From Mytilus galloprovincialis (lineage: Eukaryota > Mollusca > Bivalvia > Mytilida > Mytilidae): a DNA stretch of 64,000 bases. The DNA lies in contig NC_134846.1 of assembly GCF_965363235.1 (NCBI RefSeq), positions 57,401,121-57,465,120 of the forward strand. Reading direction: 5' to 3'. The notes beneath the pieces are model-generated. The model worked only from the letters and a program-made list of their open reading frames with translations, did not search any database and was not told where the DNA came from. A program made the position numbers and the translations under genes. Of the stretch, positions 1-11,300 are shown piece after piece (the stretch's first letter is position 1; each line of letters starts with the position of its first letter).

Positions 1-196
1 TAATTAATATTACCAATAATTGGTAAGTTCCAGGTCCATGGGTTCAAACAAAAAAGGTTTTAAAAGCAGAGAAAACTGTGCATCTTATAATCGGCATGAC
101 TTTATCAGATGACAATCGCAATACTAAAATAAGGCTTACGCATAGTTATATACTCTAATTCAGTCATGGACCCGCAATATCACGGGTCCGTTCTAG
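1..196 (+). mobile_element. Helitron-like element, 3' end (cut by window edge)
   Basis: The right part matches the right end of the element at 17540-18381: the same block with 'ttccaggtc', 'cttataatcggcat' and 'cttacgcatagttatat'. It ends with a GC-rich hairpin (ggacccg ... cgggtcc) a few bases before CTAG at 193-196, followed by T. A subterminal hairpin plus a CTRR end is the Helitron 3' signature. The left part lies outside the window. No Rep/helicase coding is seen, so this is a non-autonomous copy. Confidence 0.6.
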
Positions 197-537
197 TATG
201 AATGAAAATTCCAGTGGCACCAGAATTGCCTTAGTTTAGTTGAAACAAGAGCATAATGACAAATAAGTATCTGATGTATTATTTTCACCTTTTTAGTTCA
301 CAAAGATTAATTGGATATAAACACCTTTTTAGTCCACTAAGGTATATTGGATATAAACTTTGTACCCCACTTAAATAGAAATTTTATAGGCTTCCCATAG
401 ATTAATTCATAATCATTTGTATGAATCGCAATTTATTTGGAACATCAAAAATTCAAAATAATGATTGAAGAGTTACTGTTTACTTTGATTAGTTATGATT
501 ACTGTTAACCCATTTGTATGTTGCATTCTATATTTAG

Positions 538-628
538 AGAAAGAATATCAGTTTTAGAAAAAGAAATTGAAAAAAGTGAAGAACAGAGATATATATTAGA
601 AACCAGAATTGAACAACGACATTTACAG
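538..628 (+). CDS. MAD1L1: MAD1L1 coding exon (first in window)
   Basis: The acceptor is ...tatttag at 531-537 and the donor is cag|gtaaat. The first base completes a codon begun in an exon outside the window. The rest reads as a heptad-rich charged helix (ERISVLEKEIEKSEEQ ...) ending HLQ, which joins GDYD of the next exon as in vertebrate MAD1 (LQGDYD). Confidence 0.85.
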
Positions 629-3006
629 GTAAATAAAAAACGCTGTGATTACTTTAGTCAAGCAAATAGTATCTGAGAACTAGATAAGTTTTTAGGAAGT
701 TGGACTATACTACAATATTAAAATATAATCTGAAATTCACTTTGCACTAAAACTTTCTATTTTTTATGGGTTGATATTTTTGAAATATATCAAAACTTTA
801 TGCATGCAAATTCATGAGCAATACCTAATTTACGAAAATAAGTACACATGAAAATATTACAAATACAGTAAGATGTGATTTTACTGAAATGTCACTATTC
901 CTGTAGTAACTGAGTCAAGTTAACCTTTTTGTTCATAAATTTGTATTTAGATATAGATATAACATATGCTTTTAAACCATACTTTCCATACAGTTTCATT
1001 ACAGAAATTTTTACTTTAATCATAGGGAGACTATGATCCAACCAAAACGAAAGTTATCCATTTTGAAATGAATCCAGTTGCTATGGCAGCAAAACAAAGA
1101 GCTGCAGAATTACAGAGATTAAGAGAAGAAAATGAAACATTGAAAGAAAGAATAAGAGTCCTTGAGGAGTCAGGAGGTCAAGCTATGGACGTAACAGAAC
1201 AAGTTCAAAAAAGATTACAAGAACCTTCTAGTAGCAAAGAGGTTGATGGTATGGTCCTTGTTTGTGTTTTAAATCTACATGTTAAGGAATCATAAATACC
1301 AAAATGAAAGCTGAGAAAAGTAAAATAACAAACATAACAAACCCGGAGGGAAATTCTAGACGGAAAGTCCCTAAGAAAATGGCAAAACACATTAAAAAAT
1401 GGATAACAATTGTCATATTCCTGACTTGGTACAGGCATTTTCTTATGTAGAAAATGGTGGATTAAAATAGTTTTATAGCTTAACTTCTCACTGAGATAGA
1501 AGAGAACTCTGTTTGTGCTCTTCAACATCAAAGAGTTCCACAAAATAACAAGATATTCAAAATTGAAAATTTTGTTTTCCTTGTGAGATGTGTGCATCAT
1601 ATATAATTAAGGTTTCTTTCTCCTTTAGATATGATAGCGTTTATTTATATTTTTGTAGAAATGAAAGCTCAACTAACAAAAGAAGAATTAAAGAACAAAA
1701 GGTTAATGGAAGCATTTTCCAAGAAAAGTCAGGAGTTTCGTGAAGTGTGTTATCAGTTAACAGGATATAAAATAGATTTCCATTATACAAATCAATACAA
1801 AGTAACTAGTATGTATGCTGAATCAAGGGACGATTTCTTTGTTTTTCAGGTAAGATTTAAGTAAGATAGATAAAGATTTATATCATTGGCCTCTGCAGCT
1901 TTTATCTTTGTGGGATATTCTGCAGAGTCCAACTTATATTGGTCTGACAGTGATATGAACTCATATATAAATGCACAATATATGTATTTTGTCAGAAAAA
2001 TCTGCATCTTTTTTGTATGAAATTGTCAACAATGCATTAGTGTGTGATTAGTTCTAGTTTATGGTGAACCACTAGCGGAAGGTCAATGATATTATGTATG
2101 CAGTTGTATAAGCATTGGCATATCTCATTTCATTGGGGACTATTTGGCTCCTTCCCCTTAGTCATGGTCTATTGACTTTGAAAATTTTGCTAAGTTAACA
2201 TGTATTAGTTTGTGATTAGGTCAGTAGAATTGGAACCATTAGTGGTAGGCCAATATTAATTGTTATTCAGTTCTATAAGCATGAACACATCTCATTTCCA
2301 TGGCGAATATTTGGCCCGCCCCCTCAGTCATGGTCTATCGACTTTGAAACATTTGCTTAGTTTACATGTATTAGTTTGTGATTAGATCAGTTTAAGATGA
2401 ACTGCTAATGTTAAGTCAATGATTTGGTATTCAAATTAATTGGCATTTGCAAGTATTGTTTCCATGAAGATTATAAAGCCCCACCTCCTCTTCATGGTTC
2501 ATTGACTTTGAAACTTTTACAAAGTTTACAAGTTAATATTTGTGTTTTGGTTTTTTAAAGGGAATGACTTATAATAAGTCAATGATATTTGGTATGCAGT
2601 TGTATTAGCATTGGCACATTTCTTTTACATGGAGATTGTTTAGCCATGTACCTCAGTCATGGTTCATTGACTTTGAATGTTTGTCTATGTTATGAAACAT
2701 GTTAAAGTATTGCTATTTTGATTTCAACATTTGCATCATCAAATAACAAAAAGGAAGATAACAGATTGTCTGTGATAACAATTTATTTTATTAGATTTTA
2801 TAACTAGCTATAAACTCAAATTTCTATCATAATATTTTTTTCATTTTCAGCAAGGTGAGAAAAATGATATGCAGCTACTATCTACAGATTTTACAGAGAA
2901 TTTAGAAGAAACTATTGACTTATATCTGTCTAAACACAAATCAATACCAGCATTCTTAAGTAGTGTTACCTTAGACTTATTTAAAACTCAGACTTTCAAA
3001 GTTTAA
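538..3006 (+). CDS. MAD1L1: MAD1 spindle assembly checkpoint protein, C-terminal exons (5' part outside window)
   Basis: Coding exons are 538-628, 1026-1248, 1659-1849 and 2851-3006 (219 residues plus stop). Every junction is GT/AG and every phase matches. Translation gives a coiled-coil stretch (exons 1-2), then the MAD1 C-terminal domain: landmarks are GDYDPTKTKV, SSSKEVDEM, ELKNKRLMEAF, YQLTGYKIDF, NQYKVTSMYAE, IPAFLSSVTLDLF. These align along their length with the C-terminus of human MAD1, including the RWD-like fold that binds BUB1 and kinetochores. In this family MAD1 dimerises through coiled coils, sits at nuclear pores and unattached kinetochores, and recruits and converts MAD2. The MAD2-binding motif must lie upstream of the window. 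The stop is TAA. The gene runs convergently towards the carboxypeptidase gene. No defect is seen. Identification is from remembered family sequence and is strong. Confidence 0.93.
1026..1248 (+). CDS. MAD1L1: MAD1L1 coding exon
   Basis: Acceptor aatcatag|gga; phase-0 entry. It encodes GDYDPTKTKVIHFEMNP and a coiled coil, then SSSKEVD. I chose the donor g|gtatgg at 1249 over the earlier gttgat because only it keeps frame with the next exon and gives SSKEVDEMKAQ, aligning with human SSKEVAELKKQ. Confidence 0.9.
1283..1475 (-). repeat. Dispersed repeat copy in MAD1L1 intron
   Basis: It matches the reverse complement of 34385-34560: both share the 'tgcctgtaccaagtcaggaatatgaca' type block, here inverted around 1420-1440. 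Unclassified interspersed repeat. Confidence 0.6.
1659..1849 (+). CDS. MAD1L1: MAD1L1 coding exon
   Basis: Acceptor tttttgtag|aa; donor cag|gtaaga. It encodes the start of the MAD1 C-terminal domain, with landmarks ELKNKRLMEAFSKKSQEF, YQLTGYKID and YKVTSMYAESRDDFFVFQ. Confidence 0.93.
2030..2690 (+). repeat. Degenerate tandem repeat, about 165 bp unit, in last MAD1L1 intron
   Basis: Four to five diverged copies of a unit carrying 'agtcatggtctattgactttgaaa' occur at about 2160, 2328, 2494 and 2655. The spacing is 160-170 bp. No coding. Confidence 0.65.
2851..3006 (+). CDS. MAD1L1: MAD1L1 last coding exon
   Basis: Acceptor tcattttcag|caa. It encodes the final 51 residues (MQLLSTDF, SIPAFLSSVTLDLFKTQ) and TAA at 3004-3006. 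The C-terminal SIPAFLSS block is a hallmark of MAD1. Confidence 0.93.
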   Translation, partial: QGEKNDMQLLSTDFTENLEETIDLYLSKHKSIPAFLSSVTLDLFKTQTFKV

Positions 3007-3062
3007 CATAAAGTTCCTACATGTGATATACCAAATGTGTTCAGACTGATAGTTGCTCTTAC

Positions 3063-3068
3063 AATAAA
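3063..3068 (+). promoter_or_regulatory. Candidate poly(A) signal of MAD1L1
   Basis: AATAAA lies 57 bases after the MAD1L1 stop. A second AATAAA at 3282-3287 is an alternative. Which is used cannot be told from sequence alone. Confidence 0.45.
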
Positions 3069-3394
3069 AGTTTACAGACAGAGTAACTACAAATGGTATT
3101 AACTACAGACAGAAACAATAAGAAACATTTTGAGAAGTACTTTGTCATCGTTATATGATGGCAAATTCAAGAAATTTCTCTCAGGAAATTGCGGATTCTA
3201 GTTTTAATCATGAAATAAATTGCATTGATATATTTATATTGTAAAAGTTGATTACTATCATAAAATGAAATCTTTAGTGGAAATAAATGAATTTTCATGA
3301 TAAGTGTGTATTTTTTGCTTTGTTAGATTTAATACTTTCTTGGATTTCTATAGTATATATTGGATTTTTAAAAGTTTAAAGGGATACATAGGGA

Positions 3395-4718
3395 TAGTGA
3401 AAATTAGTGGTGTTAACTATCTCATCCTACAGTTTTGGAGGTACAACTTTAATATTTTGTAGGATGTTTCTTACACATAATGAAGATGTGCATGGTCACA
3501 CGATTTTGATTTTTTACAAATATTCTGAGAATGACAGGTAGTTGGACTTATCTAGCTAATAATGCTAATTCTCTCTTTTTAAGAGTACAGTAATATGATA
3601 ACTATATTTGGTTTGTGTATACCTAGCAAGGTCATGCTTTTCTGACAGTTTTTACTTGACCTCCATTTCATTTCATGGATCATAGTACAAAGGTAATTCC
3701 ATATCTCAGATACTGCAGGCAATAGGTCTACTTTATTTGGGGAGTGGAATGATTGTTAGGTTTGCATGTCCAACTGGCAGGTTTTGTCTGACCTTGGGCA
3801 TTTTTCATAGTTCAATGGTTAAATATTTTTTTATGGTTTGGTCTGTTTTAATACTGTATGCAACATATCAACTTTATTTGGTGTATGAAAAAATTTTATG
3901 ATGTACATGTCAGTCATGTTTTATTTCAGTTTGTGCACTCTTATTATTTTATGATTTATGTCAGCAGTTTTCACTATATGGAAAGGCGAAGTTACAGTGA
4001 AAAGGTGATAAAACAAATTTTAAATGTATAAACAAATTAGGCTACAACTGAGCTTTTTATGAATAGAAAATGCATTGACCATATAAACTTTGGCTTTATG
4101 CAGATACCGACCTAAAAATGACTTCCATGTTTACAGGATTCACCTAACCTCAACCTCAATTTCAATGGTCAGTGTTTAAGTTATGTGATAAGGTCTGTTT
4201 TTCAGATTCTATAAGCAGTAGATCAACTATATGTGGTGTATGGTATGATTGTAGGGGTTTGTCAGTCTGGCAGGTTTCATATGACCTTGACCCATTGTTA
4301 TAGTTAATCGGTTAATGATAAGATTTTGTGTATTGGTCTGTTTTTCAAATACTAATTGAATAGGGCAGCATTACTTCGTATATGAATAACTGTAAGGTCA
4401 ACATGTCTTTCTGGCCAGCATCATCCAACCTTGACCTCATTTTCAAGGTTAAATTAGTCAAATATAATTTTGTGTGTTTCCGTCTATTTTTTTTATACCA
4501 TAATCAATATGACAACAATATTTTGTGTATGGGATAAATGTGAGGTGTACATGTCTGTCTTGACAGAATTTATCTAACCTTGACCTTATTGTCATTGATC
4601 TTTAAAACTGTTGAAGTTTATGTGATACTTGTAGTAAAACCTTTTTTAAGACTTTCAGTATAATATCAATGATCAGTAAAATAAGTTAGATATTTCAGAA
4701 TGTGCACTCTTGTTTTCA
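3395..4718 (+). mobile_element. Pearl-like non-autonomous element with about 165 bp internal tandem units
   Basis: Roughly six diverged units each carry a 'gaccttgacctcattttcatggttcag' type core and a 'gtgtatgg ... gtacatgtctgtctgg' segment. It ends with 'cagaatgtgcactcttgttttcaaa', the same terminus as the copies at 58975-59905 and (inverted) 63655-64000. The left boundary is uncertain. It resembles the bivalve pearl / Helentron-associated elements, which have central repeats of about 160 bp. Confidence 0.55.
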
Positions 4719-4902
4719 AAAACTGTTACCATGACCTGGATCAACAACTGAGAGAGTCATTAACTAGCTGTATACCTGTGTACTTCTTACTGACTGGGGG
4801 AACCAGCAATAAAACTGTTACCATGACCTCTGAATCAACAACTGAGAGTCATTTCATAGCTGTATACCTGTGTACTTCTTACTGACTTGGGGCACCAGCA
4901 AT
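4719..4902 (+). repeat. Direct duplication, 92 bp unit x2
   Basis: Units 4719-4810 and 4811-4902 share 'aaaactgttaccatgacct' and 'tagctgtatacctgtgtact', with a few substitutions and small indels. It lies at the edge of the preceding element. Confidence 0.8.
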
Positions 4903-7900
4903 AGAGACAGAATAACTATAACAATTCAAACACTCTGAAGCAGATATTTTACAGTAAATGAAAACTAAACTGCAAGAAATATTTTATTGACAAACACAAC
5001 AACAGGTGGGATTTAACAGTTTGCAGAAGTATACAGAATTAAACAATAATTCCTGCAGTTTCCAAAAAACAAAATCTCTATTTTCGTTCTAATGTTAAAA
5101 ACTTTTGACATTTCACAAAATTTAAATGTGTATGCCTAACTTTTTAAGAAAAACACTATTGTATACATTGGATTTGAATAGTTTTTTATCACCTGCATTT
5201 TGTGGATTTGTTGTAAATTTTAACATCATTTTTGAGAGATTAAATAGAATTTAAAAAAAAATAACTTTACTCTTAAGATTTCTATTAAAGTTCACTTGAC
5301 ACTGCAGGAATTATAATGAAAAAGTACAAATATAAGTAAAAAGTCATAATTGTTTTAAACTAAAGTATATTTGTTTCAAAAGATAAAAAAGGTGGGTAAT
5401 GTTGTCCAGTTCAGAATTCAGAAAAAAATAGATACACCTACTATCTGACAGCAAAAAAAATATTCTAATTTCTCCTTTTAAATAACTGAATAAAAATGTT
5501 TATTGCACCAGTTTTTCTAACATTATTTTTGTGTATGTTGTTCAACATATTTAAAATTTGTAAAACAAAAAACTTAACTAAGCAAATTGTTTAGTAGCTT
5601 TGCTTTGAATGTAAATACAATACATATAAATGAGATTCAACTGCAAATCAGAACTGAATGACTTGATTAAGTTCAGAAACGAATGCAGTAACAGATCACT
5701 ATTTAAATAGAAATGAATCATAAGAACATGCATAGGTGTAAAAGATGTAAGAATTTGAGGCAATATAGATCCTATAACATGCCTCTTGTCTGGCTATAGT
5801 TCACAAATTTTTATTTAGCAAACCTATTTTAGCTTCTTAAAAAATTGTATTCAGAAATATCATAAAAGAATGAAGTCTTTCAAATTATGATTTTCTCATC
5901 ATTAATCTTTAGTTTTAAGCACGTTAGGAATATTTTGATCACATGCTACATTTTATTCACCTCCAAACTGGGAATGTTGAAAATATTGTTCAGTACGCCC
6001 ATATCACAGAAAAATCTATTTAAGATTAATGGAAAAACTTGGAAGATTCATACAATGAATTAAAGTGGGCATTAAGATAAAATATTTTGGGGATATTTGC
6101 ATTAAAGGAATCAAGATGTTACTACCTAACATTTAACATACAAAGCATGGATTATAAAAATATATCATGTTTTGAGTCTTTTACCCTGGTACATAAATCT
6201 TAAACTTCATTATCACTGCAAGGCCAGATGGCATGTGCAGAGAATTCCTACCAGGTTAAATTCTTTTTTTAACAAGAGTTGTTTTAGTTCAAACATTTTC
6301 ATAATTCATGCTGCCAAGATGATTTGCCAAGTTCTGATGAGCATCTAGAAATCTTTGAATATTATTAAACTTAAGAATAATCTAACTATAAATCATAATT
6401 TTCCCACTATGCTTTACTTAATTTATAAAACACCTACCTTTTTAAAATAAAATCAGTTAAAATTCCAATAAAAAACTGTTAAGAAATTTGATTTCATCAG
6501 AACTTGGCTAGTTGAACAGATAAGACATTTCACACACACATTATTCACTCCTGTCATCTATTTTTTTTATGTATGAACATATTACATAAGACATCTTATA
6601 ATGCGAGGAGTACATAAATTAGTGTATTTGAGATATTCATCCCATTTTTTCTGATATTTTGGCATGAATAACTTACTTTGAAAGCATATATCAATCTGTT
6701 CAACTTAGTTGATACCAAACTTGTCACTAATAATGGAATGTCAACTTTGATTCTGGCTTCAATCTTCATAAAACAACTCAAATTGAGGATTAATGTTCAA
6801 ATTAAGAAACTTCTCTTAATGCCTTTGATTTTACTGCTTACATTAAGTACCACAAACAATTGACAAAAGCAGAAATTTAGATATTTTATTGAAGATTGGC
6901 CAATTTACAAATTTACCAAATTTATACTACCTGCATAAAATATGACAAATCTTAACAATTTGAACACTACCTGTAATGTTTATCTATCAATCATTTGTGT
7001 ATAAATATAAATGTATAATTAATTGCGTAGTACTTTACAACTAAAAAAAAGAATAAGTATATAAAAAAATAAAACAACCTCATATTGCACTAACAATGGA
7101 ATTCTTCGATAAACTAAAGGCTCCAAAGCCTACAAGTATATTACTCACAGGGCTAGATGAGACAAAAACAAATAAAAATGTTTATAAAGAAAAGAGCAAA
7201 AAATAGTAATAAAATACAATTTAAAAAGATATCACAACCTATTCTTTTAGGTTGTCATATGGATTTCTAGTTAATATACAAGTCATAATAGAAGTTTCAA
7301 AACAACCATAAGTGATTTAGTGAACATAGTGGATATTTAATTGTGTATGAATATCAAAGAATTTGTGAGAAAATATCTTACTGTCATAACACAGTTTACA
7401 TTTCACCATATAATTCAGTATACTATAACTGAAAAAAATTAACGAATCCTAAAAAGTGCACGATTAAACCCCAGTTCATTTTACCTAAAAATTGTTATAA
7501 CTATGACTATCAAGAGTTTAATAAGAGTTATTTAACCTTTTTTATGGATTGTAAGGAGAAAATACACATTGGAATATTTGGGCATTTTTAAAACACAAAA
7601 ATAAATTATTTTTAGATAAGTTTTCTTTACGTAAGAATAGCATATATTTTTTAAGTGAAAGATATTCTGTGTCTGTCATTTACCCTGAGGATTAAGTCAC
7701 ATGAAAAGAGATTCAAATTTCAGTAAGATACCCAGAGTACAACTTTTATTTTGTTTCTGTATTAAATGAAACATGGTTTTTTTTCAATAAAATTTATGCT
7801 TGGATTAAATTAAACATATATATTTTTTTTATTATGATATGATTAAAACAATGTCAAATTAAATCATTCAACTTATTTTGGCCATTTTTGGTGAATTTAA

Positions 7901-8227
7901 AATAAAAAAATTATAAAGATAGCATGTAATCTTTTCTTATACTTTCTTTTGATACTTTAATGTTTAGATACTCAATTATTCATTCTTGATTTTCTAATAT
8001 TAATTCAAAAAGTTGAGAAATTTTCCTGGTGTATGACTACTTCATATTTAGAAATATTCATGATTAAAATTATTTCTTTTAAAAGTTTCTTCCATTTTCT
8101 ATGCTGTTAAATAACAGACTTTTAGAACAATCAATACAAGAAAGTTGGTATTAACTTTTCAGAACTAATAGAATACACCATTATCCCAAAGAATATATCG
8201 TTTCCAGATGGATTGCCGACTGCAGAT
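4903..8227 (-). other. AT-rich repeat-poor stretch, probable 3'UTR of the carboxypeptidase gene
   Basis: There is no convincing ORF, tRNA or interspersed repeat here; short ORFs are random in AT-rich sequence. Read on the minus strand it directly follows the carboxypeptidase stop. AATAAA occurs on that strand at 4983-4988 and again at several closer places. A long AT-rich 3'UTR is an inference that needs RNA data. Confidence 0.4.
4983..4988 (-). promoter_or_regulatory. Candidate distal poly(A) signal of carboxypeptidase gene
   Basis: Plus-strand tttatt reads AATAAA on the minus strand, at the far end of the AT-rich non-repetitive stretch after the stop. Nearer AATAAA words exist, so this is only a candidate. 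Confidence 0.25.
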
Positions 8228-8317
8228 TTATTGGTATCGTCTTCCGAAGTACCTGAGGATAAGTTCTCTTAACCTGTCTACATCATACTCCTCAGTTGGA
8301 TACTCTCCATAGTAGGC
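8228..8317 (-). CDS. CPE: CPE-like exon 9 (C-terminal tail and stop)
   Basis: Acceptor atcttgcag|gcc; phase-0 entry; 29 codons and TAA at 8228-8230. The tail starts [10 protein letters not shown] and ends [15 protein letters not shown]. Ile/Leu and Arg/Glu alternate as in an amphipathic helix, comparable in position to the membrane-binding tail of CPE. It also holds a Gly-Arg-Arg site four residues before the end. This exon rests on splice phase and open frame, with no strong homology. Confidence 0.75.
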   Translation of the reverse strand, partial: AYYGEYPTEEYDVDRLRELILRYFGRRYQ

Positions 8318-11300
8318 CTGCAAGATATAAACTCATCTTTAATACCTCCTTATAAATGCTAACTTAAAAACTTCAACATATTTTGGTCCCTGATGGAGAG
8401 TCATCTCATTGGCACTCATACCACATCTATTTTTTATAATATGAATAGTTTGGACATTTCTATGTTAGTAAGGGCATTAACCCTAAACTAATTCATCAAC
8501 AAAAATTATCTTCAAACCTGCTTGAACTATCATTGAGTAGGATCTTAAATATATAGAAGTCTAGTCCAGGGGTGATACTTATTTGCTAGATACCTTACAA
8601 AGTCATTGCTTATATTTTTAGACATTATTAAGCATGACTCCTACAAACATTCATTGATGGGAAGAACAACTATGTCAAAATATGTAAATAATAACCAAAT
8701 GTATCAAAGAACTAAACTTTATCGTTCACTAACCTAAGTTAGTGTGAATTTCCACTGCTATTTTGAGTAGCTGTCACCTTACATTCACTACCATCATCAT
8801 TAATTACTAATTCTAAGCACTCATTACAGTTTTTACATTAATGCTAGCAAGACAATAATTAGTTTGGCTTGCTTGCTTTGTTTGTGTAAATGTTTGCTCA
8901 ACCATTGTAATTAAGATTGACATTTGCAACCAACAGAGGGGCGGAGTTTCAGCTTGTGTATAGTATACACTGGATGTGATTGGGCACTGAATGACATTGA
9001 AAATTACTACCAAAACAATAAACAATACACACTCTGTAATGAATGGGAGGGAAAGTCCATTCACATATTTACTTTAAGCATATTAGAACAAATTAGGTAA
9101 AATGATTATGTGAAGAATATTTGTCTGATTATAAATAAATACACATTTTTGAAAGCACTAAATACTAAAAATATTTTTGAAAATAAAATTAACAAGAAAT
9201 TAAAGTGAATTCATGGTACAACTAATTGATGTAATAATTGATGAAAGAACGGACTGGACACCAAAGGATATCTTCAACAGTTTAAGTGCATAAAATTATT
9301 AAAATGAAGCACAAGTTATAATCAAAATTCTTGACTATATAATTGCACGTCTTATTTCAATTTGTATTTTTCAATATTGGTAAAAACGTTCAGCCTTTGG
9401 CCTTTTCATTTCATCGAATTACCTCACTTAATGTAACCACACACATCATATTTTTTTTACTGCAACTAGTTGTGTTTATTTCCTAAATAAAGTAACATAG
9501 CTATATTTTGTATAACGTCAATTTCATCATGGAACACTTTCTCTACAATCAGGGGTTCATTAAGGAAAAAATTGTTTGACAATTGTGTTACTTACTTACT
9601 ATTTGAAAAGCTATCAATGTGTTTGTTTAAGTTGCAGTAAAAAAACAATATTAGGTCAATGTCATAAAAAATATAAACTTTTTTGAACTCGGCGCAAAAC
9701 TGTGAAAGGGCTCGGTAGAACCTCGCCCTTCCCCAGATTCATGTGAGAATAATATTTGTCATGTGATGTTTTAAAATTTAGTGTACATCCTCAAACATAA
9801 CTTGATAACGTCCAATAAGATTTAAGTATGATGTATACAAGCTGAAGCCCCGCCTATCTTAATTGCTATGCTTGAGCAAACATTGATACAAACAAAGCAA
9901 GCGAGCCAAACAAAGATTTGTTTTGCTAGCATTAATGTACAAGCTGTAACCACCTATTTCAACGGTACAAACTTACTCTGTTATCAAACACAGCAGCACC
10001 ATCTTCTGGTTCCATGTTCCCGTTAATAGGTGTCAGTTGAAAGTCCCGAACTACAGCTTCAGTCATTGGCTTATTCTGAACTTCAACAAATTCTTCCATG
10101 GGGAGATAACCCTCCTTTACCACCTCCAGTTTATACTTTCCATCAATCAATAGTCTGTAGTAGTCACCATCCTTGTCTGTTAAAGATAATCAAAACATAT
10201 CATTAGATCAGGGTAAAGGGTTTAAGTTAAAACATATCAACACATAATAGACTTAACAACCAAAGCAAAATGGTTTATGTCTGTATGTATGTTTCATAAA
10301 CTCTTCTGTTATAAATTAGGTTGTTAGGCTTCTCAATTAAATTATTTTGTATTTTTCATTTTGGGTTGTTTAAAGCCAACTACTGTAAATTCAGAAATTA
10401 TTGCGTGCATTTATTATTGCGATTTTGTCATTTTACACTTGAATGCGATTTTAATTTTTACGATTTTGAGAAAAGTCATGCTTAAGTCAGTTCAAATATT
10501 ACAAAATGCGAGTTTTAATTATTGCGTTTACAACTCAGTCGCATTATTCGCAATAATAAAAACCTCACAATAATTTCTGAATTTACAGTATACTGTTTAG
10601 GTGTTTTTCATTGTTGTAGGCTGTACAGCTGCCTATAATTGCTTACATTCACTTCATTTGCAATCATACCACTGCTCCTTATTTTTATATTTGTCAAACT
10701 TGACATATGTATAATCCAAATTAAGGTGATTTTAAGCTCAGAGATATGAGGAAAATCTGAGGTCAGACTAACTTAAGTTGTTTTATTCTCAGACAAAAAT
10801 GTTGGTAAGAGACAAACAACTCACCCTAAAACAGTACTATGACAGCCCTTCTTAAGGATGTTGAAATAAATGTTCACCTAACAAATGTTGGCATGACACG
10901 GGTAATGTTCTTCTCATATATGTTATGATGGTATGATACTAAACCCCTAACGGGAAGGATTGTGCCTGATGTTCATATGATGAAATCATAATCTTTCAGT
11001 CAGTTTAATTGAAGTCTGGAGCTGGCATGTCAGTTAACTGCTAGTAGTCTGTTGTTATTTATGTATTATTGTCATTTTGTTTATTTTCTTTGGTTACATC
11101 TTCTGACATCAGACTCGGATTTCTCTTGAACTGAATTTTAATGTGCGTATTGTTATGCGTTTACTTTTCTACATTGGTTAGAGGTATAGGGGGAGGGTTG
11201 AGATCTCACAAACATGTTTAACCCCGCCGCAGTTTTGCGCCTGTCCCAAGTCAGGAGCCTCTGGCCTTTGTTAGTCTTGTATTATTTTAATTTTAGTTTC

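Noticed and set aside
1205..1600. Minus-strand ORF of 131 codons
   Set aside because: It overlaps a MAD1L1 exon antisense and a dispersed repeat; composition is random.
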